Origin: Phanerodontia chrysosporium
Lineage: Eukaryota > Basidiomycota > Agaricomycetes > Polyporales > Phanerochaetaceae
Assembly (NCBI GenBank): GCA_001910725.1
Contig: MJGA01000007.1
Span: 124,001 to 188,000 of the forward strand
Length of the DNA stretch: 64,000 nucleotides
Direction of reading: 5' to 3'
The notes below the pieces were generated by a model. The model worked only from the letters and a program-made list of their open reading frames with translations, was not told where the DNA came from and searched no databases. This document shows, piece by piece, positions 44,247-54,391 of the stretch. Each line of letters opens with the position of its first letter. The first letter of the stretch is position 1. The translations under genes were made by a program, and so were the position numbers.

Positions 44247-47200
44247 TCAGATGTGGCGCCCCTCCTCCCAATCGAGATCGGCCTTAGCGCGATCGGAGGC
44301 AGGAAGGAGAGAGACGTCGACTTCGGTGACGAACGGGCGGAAAGAGGCGGCGAGGGCTTCGAAGGCGGTGGCAGCGAGCTTGCGGGGCGCTTCCGGGTTT
44401 TCGCGATGGAATTTGTTGACCAGGGCCTTGGCGTGCTTGAGGTTGTCTGCCTTTTCCCACGTGTCGCCGGCTTGGCCGTAGCCTTTCCAGCGGACCTTGT
44501 ACTGCAGTTGGCGGCGATATATGCGGCTGTCGAGGACTTTCTCGACGACGTATTCTTCTTCGCCGGCAACCTTGACAGGTTTGGGAGGCAGAGGCTTCTC
44601 GACGCCCTGATCGTGCCACGGGCTGAGACGGTTGACATGGAAAACCGGGTGGATTTTCAGCCAGCTCGGGAGCTCGAGCCGATAGTCCAGATCGCCGATC
44701 TTTTCCAGAACCTTAAACGGACCCAGCTGGCGGGGGCCGAGCTTGGGCGAGGGTTGATCGATGCTGAGGTCCTTCGTGCTGAGCCAAACTTGGTCGCCAA
44801 CCTTGAAGGAGTGGGCGCGTTTCTTCGCGGCCTCGTACTCTTCTTTCATGCGAGCCTTGGTAAGGCGCAAGGCAGCTTCGGCCTCTTTGCGAACGTGAGC
44901 CATGCGGTCTAGGCGCTCATCGAGGGCGGGAACCTTGGTGTGTTTGCCGGCCGGGATCGTGAAGTCCGGTGTATAGCCGTAAACAATCTCGAAGGGCGTG
45001 CGCTCGGTAGCGCTAGACACGTGCGAATTCAGGGTGAACTCAGCCATCGGGAGCCAATCGACCCAATCGTCTTGGCGCTGGGAGACGAAGAGATGCAGGA
45101 ATTTCTCGACTTCCTGGTTCTTGCGCTCGACCTTGCCGTTGCCTTCTGGGTGATACGCCGTGGTGAGACCAGTAGCGATGCCGAGGCGCTTGTATAGCGC
45201 TCGCATGTACTGAGCGGCAAACTGGGGTCCACGATCGGAGAAGATCTTGCGTGGGAGGCCGTGGAGGCGGAAGATGTCCGTGTAGTGGACGTCGCCCATG
45301 CCGGCAGCGGTGATCGTCGAGTCGACCGGCACGAGGTGGCACTGATCCGAATAGTGGTCCACGTAGACCGCGATCGAGTCCTTCTTGGTCTTGGCGTCAC
45401 GTGGGAGTTGCGTGATGAGATCCACGCCGACGTGTTCCCAAGGCCCTGAAGGGACGTCGTGGGGCTGTAGGGTGGCTTTCGGATGCGGGGCAGACTTGTA
45501 CCGTTGGCATTGATCGCAGCCGAGCACGTAGCGGCTAACGTCGGCGGAGATGCGTGGCCACCAATAGTACCGAGAGACCAACTCGAGAGTGGTGTGCTTC
45601 CCAGGGTGTCCGGCGGTCGGCGCGTCGTGGCAAGACTTGATGACGTCGTTGCGCAGCGCGGCACTGTTTGGGACATAGACTTTCCCATGGTAGTACAGAA
45701 GGCCGTTGTCTTCTTCCCATTCGAGAACGCCGTTGCGCAGCTTGCGGGGCCCCTTGGTCCGGAGAACCTGCAGAGCGTCTGCGACTTCCTTTTCCTTTTC
45801 GGAGCAGTCGCGAATGCGCTTCTCAAGGGGGGAGGGGTTTGCGAAAGCTACCGTGGCGGCTATCTTAAACAGCTCCGGCTTCAATACTATCTGCGAGCGG
45901 TTGTCCTCTTCGTCAGAGACATGCAGCGAGGAAGGCCGGGAGAGCGGGTCGGCGAGGAGATGTGTCTTGCCGGGGCGGTGGATGATGCGGAAGTCGTACT
46001 CGGCGAGGTAGGAAGCCCATCGGGCTTGACGCCGTGTGAGATTCTGCGCAGTCTTCCAGTACTGAAGGTTCTGGTGATCGGTCCAGATCTCAAAAGGCTC
46101 CGGGAGACCTTCGAGGAACTGGCGCCAGTCCTTGAGAGCTTCGATGATTGCAAGCATCTCTCGGTCCCAGATCTCGTAGTTCCGCTCGGCGGGGCTCATG
46201 GTTTGCGAGCGATACGCGATTGGATGCCAGAGACCATCTTCAGGGTTGCGTTGGGCTATGACTCCTCCGGTGGCGTAGCCAGAAGCATCGGTCTCGACGC
46301 GAGTTGGCCGATCAATGTTCCACATGGCGAGCACGGGCTGAGTCGTGAAAGCGCGCTTGAGCGTCTCGAAGGCTTCTGCCTGTGCGGGACCCCAATTAAA
46401 CGGAGTATCCTTCTTCGTCAGATCGTGCAGCGGGCGGCAGATCTTTGAGAAGTCCTTGATGAAGCGGCGGTAGAAATTGGCAAACCCGACGAAGCCTCGT
46501 ACGTCTTTGAGGTTCTTCGGGGTCGGCCACTCGGCTACAGCCTTAACCTTGCCGGGATCCATGCCGACCTGTCCCTTGCTGATGAGGAGCCCAAGATACT
46601 CGATCTCTGAGCGCTCGAACTCGCACTTTTCGGGCCGAAGGTACAGATCGTACTTGGCGAGGCGTGCCAGGACCTCGTGAACAATCTTCCGATGCGAAGC
46701 GAGATCGTTCGACCAGATGAGGATGTCGTCGAGGTAGACTGCGACCTTGCTTTCGGCAATGAGGTCGGCGAAGATGTGGTTCATGAGGGCCTGGAACGTG
46801 GCGGGGCTGTTGCACAAACCAAAGTACATGACTCGGGGTTCGAAGAGACCGCGGTTGGTGACGAAGGCGGCTTTCCACTCGTCACCTTCCTTAATCCGGA
46901 CGTTGTTGTAGCCCCAACGGACGTCGAACTTGGTGAAGCTCTTAGCGCCCTGGAGCTTCCCGATGATGTCGGAGGCGAGCGGGAGGGGGTACCGATTCTT
47001 CACAGTGATGTCGTTGAGCTTGCGGTAGTCTTGGATAAACCGGAGCTTGCCGTCCTTTTTCTTGATGAAGAAGACAGGGGAGGCGATCGGGGACTTGCTG
47101 GGGACGATATAGCCCTTGGCGAGTGCGTCGTCGATGAACCGCTGTAGCTCTTCATTTTCGATCGGGGACATGGGATAAACCTTCGATTTGATCGAGGCTG

Positions 47201-47998
47201 GGGCGTCCGGAACGAGATCTATCGCGTGATCCCAGGGCTGATGCTTCGGAAGGCGGTGCGATTCCTCTTCGGAGAACACCTTCTTGTGTCGGTGGTACTC
47301 CTTGGGGACCAGCTCTTCGAACGTCTTGGCGTACTTCTCGCGGTTGGCTTCGACAGCGATCGCTTGCGAGTAAGTGTAGCCGGCGAGGATCCAGACTTCG
47401 TCCTTGGCGTCCTCAACAATGCCTGCTCGAAGCCATTCACGGCGCTCGGAGCGGTTGGCGTCAATCTGGTGGATACCGAAAACCGGGGTGTCCTCAGCTC
47501 CGCCGCGGAGCTGAAATTGGACATCTCCCGTTTCCCAGTCGATGTTCGGATTCCATTTCTTGAGCCACGGAAGTCCGAGGATGACGTCCTCCGGACCGAT
47601 GTTCGTGACAAGAAATTCTTCCTTAAACGTATACGAGCCCACAGTGAGCTGGAGTCTGGCACGACGTGTGATAGACCCTGCTTCATTCTTGGTTCCGTCG
47701 ATGTTGTATAACGTAATTTCCCTTTTGAGTGGTACCGTGAGAATCTTATGCTGCTTGCAGAAGTCTTCGTGGATGAACAGCGAAGTCGCACCGGAGTCAA
47801 TCATTGCAGGCGTGCGAATAGTTTTATTGATCCCGGTGAGCTTTACTGGTACACGGTAGTGATTCGAAAAAGGGTCTAATACGGATATTGTACACGAGCG
47901 GATAGAGTCCGAAATGTCCTGTGGGTCTAACGAAGGCGCCGGAGTTGAATCCGGGCTTGACGAAACGGGGACCGACGATGCGGCGTCACTCCGGCCCC
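44247..47998 (-). CDS. pol: Pol of element 2: protease, reverse transcriptase, RNase H, integrase, chromodomain
   Basis: Open from the frameshift site to TAA at 44247-44249; numbering is from Met at 47804. Protease active site DSGA (D3). RT: KKDGKLRF about 249-256, YLDD 357-360. RNase H: ETDASGY (D506), WDREML (E about 549), WTDHQN (D575). Integrase: H...H and CDQC (763-766) zinc region, catalytic D795, D857 and E893, and a GPF motif near 1028. Chromodomain about 1083-1135 (EYVVEKVLDS, YKVRWKGYG, TWEKADNL), which in chromoviruses guides integration to modified histones. Needs -1 frameshifting for synthesis. No inactivating change was seen. Confidence 0.92.
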
Positions 47999-49249
47999 TT
48001 AAGCAAAACCCCCGAGCTGCTTCTGTATCAGAGCCAGCTGATCACGGAGGGCGGCGATCGCGGCGCTCTGGTCGTCGGACGAGCTGCCGGAAGACGAGGA
48101 GGTCGGAGACGAGGAATCCTGAGGCGAGGTATCCGAAGACGAGGCGCGGACGGCGGCGGTAGCGGGGGCGGTTCTCGGCTTACCCTCGAGGCGGGCACGA
48201 CAGACGCGGGACCAGTGACCCTTCTTGCCACAGTGGTTGCAGACCGAGTCGCGGTGCACGGGGTCCGTGGACTTGTGGGACTTCGAGCCGCAGACCTTGC
48301 AGCGATCCTTCATGACGGCGTCGAACTGGCGTTTGAGGTCCGTGCCGGTTAGACCCTTAAACAGCTCGTCGATATTCGCGGCGTCGATGTCCATCGCGTT
48401 CGGGTCGCGGAAGGCGCGCGTCGACGAGCTAGCCGGAGACGAGGACGTCTTGCCCTGCTGCGCCAGGAGGTCCTGCGAAAGCTTGTCCTTCGACCGATCG
48501 ACGGCGAAACCCGCGTTCTTGAGCTCGTCGTACGTCTCGGGGCCTTTGCCGGTAGCGGGGTTGACCATATACGAGATCCGCTCGAGGTAGTCCTTATTAA
48601 ACTTCGTCCGTAGCCGGGCTGCCAGGTCTTCCGGGGTGAGCTTCGTGCGACCAGCGAGGGCTTGGAACTCCGCGAAGAACTCCGCGAACCGTCGATTGCC
48701 TTGCGTACATGCCTGCAGCTTGCTGAGGGCCTCGGCCTTCTCGTCGACGGGTTCAAACCGGTTCTTGAAAGCCTCCCAGAATTGGGTGCGGGAACCTCCG
48801 AACAACTGAGTGCCGTCTGCCGCTTGCTCGATGTACTGCCGTGCCCATTCGGCGGCTTCATCCTGCATGAAGGAGAGGGCGCCAACGATCCACTTCTGGC
48901 CGTCTACCAAGATCTTGCCGGTGTTTGCGTCCCGCTCGAGGTTACCATTGACGTCGCGCTTGCCGAATTTCTCCGGCTGTCCATCGGCGTAGATGCGATA
49001 GGCAGCGCGGAAGAGTCGGGCCGTGTCTGAACCCTTTCCTTTGAACGGCATGGGCTTCTCGACGAAGGGGAGCTCCTTGTTGGCATTGACCGTTGCGTTG
49101 ACCGTTGTCCGATTGGCGCCAATAGTCTGGGCCAGAGTGTTAACCGTGTTTGTAAGCTGCGTCATGGCTTGGGCCATTTGCAGAAGGGCGGCAGAGACGG
49201 GGTCGGGAGGCGCCGGACCGGGCGGCGCTCCTCCGGGAGTGCTCGACAT
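47999..49249 (-). CDS. gag: Gag of element 2
   Basis: 416 residues, close to the element 1 product: MSSTPGGAPPGPAPP start, capsid-like central region, CKVCGSKSHKS and CNHCGKKGHWSRVC knuckles, Ser-rich end. The same frame stays open upstream of this ATG for 142 codons (LDFDCSNCPHFFGRTTENG ... ) back to the ORF0 stop, so the true Gag N-terminus could lie further upstream. Confidence 0.9.
   Translation of the reverse strand: MSSTPGGAPPGPAPPDPVSAALLQMAQAMTQLTNTVNTLAQTIGANRTTVNATVNANKELPFVEKPMPFKGKGSDTARLFRAAYRIYADGQPEKFGKRDVNGNLERDANTGKILVDGQKWIVGALSFMQDEAAEWARQYIEQAADGTQLFGGSRTQFWEAFKNRFEPVDEKAEALSKLQACTQGNRRFAEFFAEFQALAGRTKLTPEDLAARLRTKFNKDYLERISYMVNPATGKGPETYDELKNAGFAVDRSKDKLSQDLLAQQGKTSSSPASSSTRAFRDPNAMDIDAANIDELFKGLTGTDLKRQFDAVMKDRCKVCGSKSHKSTDPVHRDSVCNHCGKKGHWSRVCRARLEGKPRTAPATAAVRASSSDTSPQDSSSPTSSSSGSSSDDQSAAIAALRDQLALIQKQLGGFA
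48005..48011 (-). promoter_or_regulatory. Putative -1 ribosomal frameshift site, gag-pol of element 2
   Basis: GGGTTTT on the minus strand, phased G GGT TTT, with the gag TAA six bases beyond. Identical in element 1. Confidence 0.6.
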
Positions 49250-49675
49250 ATTGGGGGGACGGGGAGTATTGGCTCCTGAGTGAGCGCGGGAGAGGTTAAA
49301 CGGGGAAGGAGCGGGTTCGCGATCGGAGAGGACGGAGCCGAGCGATGTCTCGGGAGACGAGTGGTGGCTGCTGTCCGGGGGACTGTGATCGGGAGTATTC
49401 GGAGTAGTGGCAGAGGCGCGGGCGAATTCTAGCCGTTGTGCGAAATGCGGGCGTTCGAACTGTGTCTCTCGATCGCTAGGCGGAACCGGGAGTAGCGGAG
49501 GGGCAGTCTCTCGATAAGGGCAGGGCTGCTGACTGCACTCCCTGGCTTCTCGAGACCCGTTGTTTTCCTCGACGTGGAGATCAGCGGGAAGAGTGACGCC
49601 GTTCTCTGTGGTTCGCCCGAAGAAGTGCGGACAGTTCGAACAGTCGAAATCCAGAGCGACAGAAGATGTATTTAT

Positions 49676-50364
49676 TTAATCAAAGTACCCGGCCCGGTAT
49701 ACAATGTCTAACTCCCCTACGATGCGGCGGAAGTTGCGCCTTAAACCGATAAACGAAATGTCACCGATCTGAGCAAGTCCAAGCTCGTATTGGTGCCACT
49801 CCTTAAACGTGGTCGTGGGGGCGAGGCGGCTGAGCTCGTTGCGGATCTGCTGAAGTCGTTCGAGCAGCTGGCGAACTCCTCGCGCACGGTCGCTGTTGAC
49901 GAGGTGGAATAAGTCGACTTCCTCGACGGCCTTGAGACGCTTGATGGTCGCGTCGAGCTTGGGCGTGAAGATGCCGACGAGGTCGGTGGGGGAGTATTTG
50001 GGAATGTCGATGCCGACGGGCTTGCGGGCGATGGGCTCGTACGTCGGGGCGGCGCTGAGGCGCTCTGCCAAACTGAGCTTCGAGGAGGAGGCGGCTACGG
50101 CGGCCTGGGCTTCTTGCGCCTCTCGTTGGCGCTGCTCGCGGATACGGTTGCCTACGCGTTGTTCGGCCTCACGAGCCTCGCGAACGGCAGTCCAGTTGAT
50201 GGAGGGGACGGAGGGCGGAGGTTGGGGGAGCGTGGACACGTACTTGACGACCGCTTTGACTTTGCGGTCCGTCCACTTGACAGGGTTGCCGGCCTCGCGA
50301 CGACGTTGGAGGCGGTCGAAGATGCGCTGGGGGATGTGGTCCTTGAGCCGGACGTCTTTCGGCA
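49676..50364 (-). CDS. ORF0 of element 2 (function unknown), start codon formed by splicing
   Basis: Predicted intron 50424-50365 (60 nt, GTACGT...TTGCAG) joins A at 50425 to TG at 50364, giving M-PKDVRLKDHIPQRIFDRL. The leader from the LTR contains no other ATG. About 230 residues: coiled-coil-like EAREAEQRVGNRIREQRQ, then PVGIDIPKYSPTDL, LDATIKRLKAVEEVDLFHLV, RQLLERLQQIRNELSRL and WHQYELGLAQIGDI. It ends at TAA (49678-49676), in the same frame as gag. No family recognised. Confidence 0.65.
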
Positions 50365-50519
50365 CTGCAAGTAAGGACTTCAGCAACGTGTACGGAGTGA
50401 GCAGGCTGCTCGACTACGACGTACTCGCTTTAAACGGAGGGAATAAACTTTTTTAAACGGGGTTTGGGGGAGCGGTAGGGAAGGAATTTGCCTAGGGCAC
50501 CCAAGAGATCTCGACCTAA

Positions 50520-51215
50520 TGTCGCGGAGCGAAGGCTCAACGCTTCACAAGGGAGGACAGATGGGGAGGTCGACGACGAGGCGCGGCGGAGCGAGTCACG
50601 CAGCGACGAACACACTTGTTCAGCTGTCCGTATTGACCAAGATAATATTAGCACTGTAACTACAATACAAACACTGGGCTTACCTGTCCGTATTGACCAA
50701 GAGGTCGAGATGACGGACAGGAGCGAGGGGAGCTACCCTTATATACTACAGGTCCTTTAGGGCAGGCTATACGATTACATAAGCTGATGGGCAGCGCTCA
50801 GCATAGCCAGCGAGGCTGCGACGCGGACTGCGCGGCGCGGCTGTGCTGGGGCTATGTCACGAGGCTGTGTCAGCTGGCAGTGTCTCGAGGCTGCGTCGGG
50901 CCGAGGCTGTGTCATCAGGCTGATCAGCTCGGCGTGTCTCGGCGAGGGGAGTCATCAGGGATGACAGTGCCTCCTCGGCGATCCGGGGAACCGGTTGCAA
51001 GGCAGACCGGTGATCCGGGCAGTGTCTGAGCGCGCAGCGGGATGCGCTGGCGTCTAGGGGTGATGCGCCATCAGGGCGCTGGCGCTGAGTGGCCAGGCGC
51101 TGAGTGCGGGCGGCTAGGACTCCAGACGGCGCGAGGGCTGCTCGCCCGTTGGATTAATCGAGGAAAATAGCCAAAAATCGGCGAAAAATAGGGCAGCACC
51201 GTCACATCCGTGACA
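50520..51215 (-). repeat. 5' LTR of element 2
   Basis: Minus orientation. On the minus strand: TATATAAGGG promoter near 50740, repeat CTTGGTCAATACGGACAG at 50701-50684 and 50641-50624 exactly 60 nt apart with GTAAGC after the first, then LTR end CTCCGCGACA. Confidence 0.92.
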
Positions 51216-51317
51216 GCCAACCTGTCAATGTTCTCGGGCACTTCCAGTGTTTCTGCCACGCTTCGCGGCGCCGAGGGTGTCTCGGACTCGGATAACTCGA
51301 TGCCACCATTGGAGTCA
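51216..51317 (+). pseudogene. Small host ORF, last part
   Basis: After the GCCAA duplication the frame continues LSMFSGTSSVSATLRGAEG... and ends ...SDAAVD with TGA at about 51315-51317. Together with 33804-33895 and 43355-43512 it would make a protein of roughly 100-115 residues, now split over 17.5 kb. Confidence 0.4.
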
Positions 51318-51428
51318 GACGCGGCCGTAGACTGATAACGTAGAAAATATAATATAATTTCATTGAATTGACTAGTAGATATCTACAGTATGCAACCTGC
51401 GGGTGAGCCGCGCACTGACAGATACCTG

Positions 51429-51718
51429 TGTCAGATCTTGGGCATTTACCATCCTGATATGGTAGGGCACATCAGCGCCACCAAGCCCCAGTGTTCCGCA
51501 TAGGGACACCTCTCTCGTAGCACTGTAGTACATGTGTCAGCACCTCGAATATATGGCCATTATGCTCACTAATATGCTGTAGTATTACTCATCCTCTTGT
51601 AAAGACGATGACTGTGTATTCTGGTCCAGTAAACCCGCTTACATACAGTAGTCCTAGACATGTATATGTACTGGCTCTGTAGCATCAGAATAAACCAGTT
51701 TAGAGTACATTCTTCACA
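51429..51718 (+). mobile_element. Solo LTR (Copia-like), uninterrupted, TSD ACCTG
   Basis: 290 bp, TGTCAGATCTTGGG...TACATTCTTCACA, flanked by ACCTG (51424-51428 and 51719-51723). It is the same family as 28096-30681 and shows the empty LIN E target as GGGACACCTCTCTCGTAG. Confidence 0.92.
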
Positions 51719-51839
51719 ACCTGATCTGTGAGTCCCGGTGATCCGTGGGAATAACTCTTTCCAGATCCAGATCAAGGCCTTTGTGGCATGGGTACCTGCG
51801 GGCGCGGCTCCGAATCGAGCTGCGGGTAGACTCGCTTCC

Positions 51840-53290
51840 AGCTTTATCTCACCACTGCCACTCTTCCTTCTTTCACAGTGGAGTTGCTGTAGGTGTTCAC
51901 AAGGTGCCTCATTACTGGTGTGTCCTGCTCAAATTTGTCTTGGAGCTTCTTGTAGCTGAACAATCTGAGTTTCTCCCAGGAAATGACGATGTCTCGTGGC
52001 ACTTTAGGACGCCGTGGCTTCTTCTGCTGCTGTCTGTCGCGGAGCGAAGGCTCAACGCTACACGAGGGAGCACAGATGGGGAGGTCGACGAGATGGCGCG
52101 GCGGAGCGAGTCACGCAGCGACGAGCAACTTGTGCAGCTGTCCGTATTGACCAAGATATCATTAGCAGACTATTCTACTATACAAGCGAGGGCTTACCTG
52201 TCCGTATTGACCAAAAGGTCGAGATGACGGACAGGAGCGAGAGGTGCTACCTATATATACTACAGGAGTTCAGGGCAGGCTGTACGATTACCTAAGCTGA
52301 TGGGCAGTGCTCAGCATAGCCAGCGAGGCTGCGACGCGGGCTGCGCGGCGGGGCTGTGCTGGGGCTATGTCACGAGGCTGTGTCAGCTGGCAGTGTCTCG
52401 AGACTGCGTCGGGCTGAGGCTGTGTCATCAGGCTGATCAGCTCGGCGTGTCTCGGCGAAGGGAGTCATCTGGGATGACAGTGCCGCTTCGGCGATCCGGG
52501 GAACCGGTTGCAAGGCAGACCGGTGATCCGGGCAGTGTCTGAGCGCGCAGCGGGATGCGCTGGCGTCTAAGGGTGATGCACCATCAGGGCGCTGGCGCTG
52601 AGTGGCCAGGCGCTGAGCGTGGGCGGCTAGGACTCCAGACGGCGCGAGGGCTGCTCGCCCGTTGGATTAATCGAGGAAAATAGCTGAAAATCGGCGAAAA
52701 CTAGGGCTGCGCTGTCACATCCGTGACACTGTCTTTTCAGCTGTGTATCAAGGTGTCGTGTCCCCTCCGAGTCTGCGGTGCCGGTCTCCACTCTCCTTTC
52801 ATCATGCAAACCCCTCATCGTGCTTGTGCTCTCGCCCCTGCCCTCGCCTCTACCATCCCTTCTGCCCCTTGCATTGCTGTCTTGCCCCAATACCGCCATC
52901 CCACTCCTTCTCTGCTTGTCCTCACCCCATTCTTGTCCCGCCCCCAGCTCTCTTGGCCCTCAATATATGTGCCGGTACATCAGATGTCGGTGCTAAGACC
53001 GTCTCCTTTCGTGTCATCAGAACAGTACGCAGGTGAAATCTGCTCTCCCATTGTATCATCTTCGTGGACTCGCACTGAACCATATCTGTCACCAGCCATA
53101 TTGCCCAAGCATTCAGGCCTGATTGTGCATGCCGAATGTCTGCATCCGTGAGCCTTGAAGAGAATAGCTGGTATATTGCTGTGATCTCATCATCCTTCCT
53201 GTACTTCACCCTTGCGCTGTTCCTATAGATCTCCCTGACGATGTCAGTGACAGTGTAGTCCCAGGCACCACCGATCAGGTCCGAAGTCAT
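51840..53290 (-). pseudogene. Unidentified minus-strand ORF interrupted by a solo LTR
   Basis: Blocks 53290-52920 (DLIGGAWDYTVTDIVREIY..., ADIRHAQSGLNAWAIWLVT...), 52899-52730 (Gly/Arg-rich, ...HLDTQLKRQ) and, beyond the solo LTR, 52034-51850 (KKPRRPKVPRDIVISWEKLR..., MRHLVNTYSNS). Excising the LTR and one CTGTC joins the last two in frame. An in-frame stop remains after GGTRMG. It looks transposon-derived (DNA-binding/transposase-like charge pattern), but no catalytic motif was recognised. Confidence 0.4.
52035..52728 (-). mobile_element. Solo Gypsy LTR, TSD CTGTC
   Basis: 694 bp, same family as elements 1-3, flanked by CTGTC at 52030-52034 and 52729-52733. Confidence 0.93.
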
Positions 53291-53677
53291 CTGCAGATGC
53301 TTTTGCGATCGCCTTAGCTTGTCACTGTTATCATCCTCAAGGCAGAAAAGGAGGTATAGGAAATAATCGAGTGTTCACCCGCATTCTTGTATTCAAGTTA
53401 GAATATCTTCTAGTTTATTCAGGTCGTCTCTCGTGGCCAATGGTGATCTTTTCGCCCTGGGGTGAGCCATTGTGCTAGTGCTGTATGCCAGTGTATTTCG
53501 GCGCAAAAATGATAGTATATTATTCAAGCTCTGCTGCTGACACATCACTGGCTTCGAGTGGCAAGCAAGCGGAACAAGCTCGGGTATACCCCCTCCTCTC
53601 AAAGCCTTGGATCAGGAACAGACCTCATATGGTAGGCGTAGCCGTTACCATTTATAGGTCTGTTTTGGAGAGACTAG

Positions 53678-53736
53678 GGACTCCACCCATACTTGAAAAA
53701 ATCCGGACCAGACCATTGACATGCAAATGGCTGTAA
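53678..53736 (-). repeat. Right copy of the inverted 60-bp repeat flanking the island
   Basis: GGACTCCACCCATACTTG through AAATGGCTGTAA, the inverse of 27176-27235. Confidence 0.65.
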
Positions 53737-54391
53737 GGCAAGGTTTTAGTCAGTGGGAAACTGATCCTGAAATGAATAGGAAAGGCTCAATGTACACTAC
53801 ACATCAGGTCTGCAGAAATGTCATGTAAAGCAGTAATTTCCGAATGATTTCAGGTGTCCTGAAATGCTGCATATAATAGGCATTTCAGCCATGAGGAAAG
53901 ATCTCGGAAGATTCGACTTGCAGCGCACCTGAAATGACTATAAAAGGCATGTTTCAGCCATATTTCCATGCCATTTCAGGAGGCCTGAGATTCAGCCTCG
54001 TCATGTAGCTGCTGCGACTTGTGATAGCTGCTGTGACTTGTGACAAACTGTGACGCCCGCTAGGAAACTGGCGCACACGGAACTCAGACGATAGACAGGA
54101 AATTACACTGCTATTGTCGGGAAAGAATCGCTGCCTCTCTGAGGCGTACATGAGGGGTATTTATACTATCGACAGACCGGAGCCGGTAGCAAACAAGAGC
54201 GAGTACCGAAGGTAGGAGATCCTGGAAGAATATCATGCGCGAACGAAAAGATAAGATCTAAAAAGGAACGATAAGTGCACCTGCCCGTTGCACAAACCCT
54301 CAACTCAGCTCGCCCTGTGACATGTGACGTCCGTTGTGGTCGTAAACGTGCAGTCCCCACACTCCCTCTCTTGAGAATCCGACTAACAACG
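53737..54391. other. Repeat edge and FunK1 upstream region
   Basis: 53760-54000 has many CCTGAAATG/CATTTCAG words, and AGCTGCTGTGACTTGTGA-like units repeat at about 54006-54045. 54150-54391 is the likely promoter of the kinase (TATTTATACTATC near 54158). No gene is supported. Confidence 0.4.

Larger units (their letters stand above)
43513..51215 (-). mobile_element. Ty3/Gypsy chromovirus, element 2 (full length, recent)
   Basis: 7703 bp with two 696-bp LTRs (43513-44208 and 50520-51215) that appear identical but for a base or two, and a 5-bp duplication GCCAA at 43508-43512 and 51216-51220. All ORFs are open: ORF0, gag (416 aa) and pol (1185 codons from the protease Met). The polypurine tract sits beside the 3' LTR (left). 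Structure is therefore competent on sequence grounds; expression is not known. Confidence 0.95.

Noticed and set aside
45483..46448. 321-codon plus-strand ORF inside element 2
   Set aside because: Antisense of the pol RT/RNase H region with no motif of its own.
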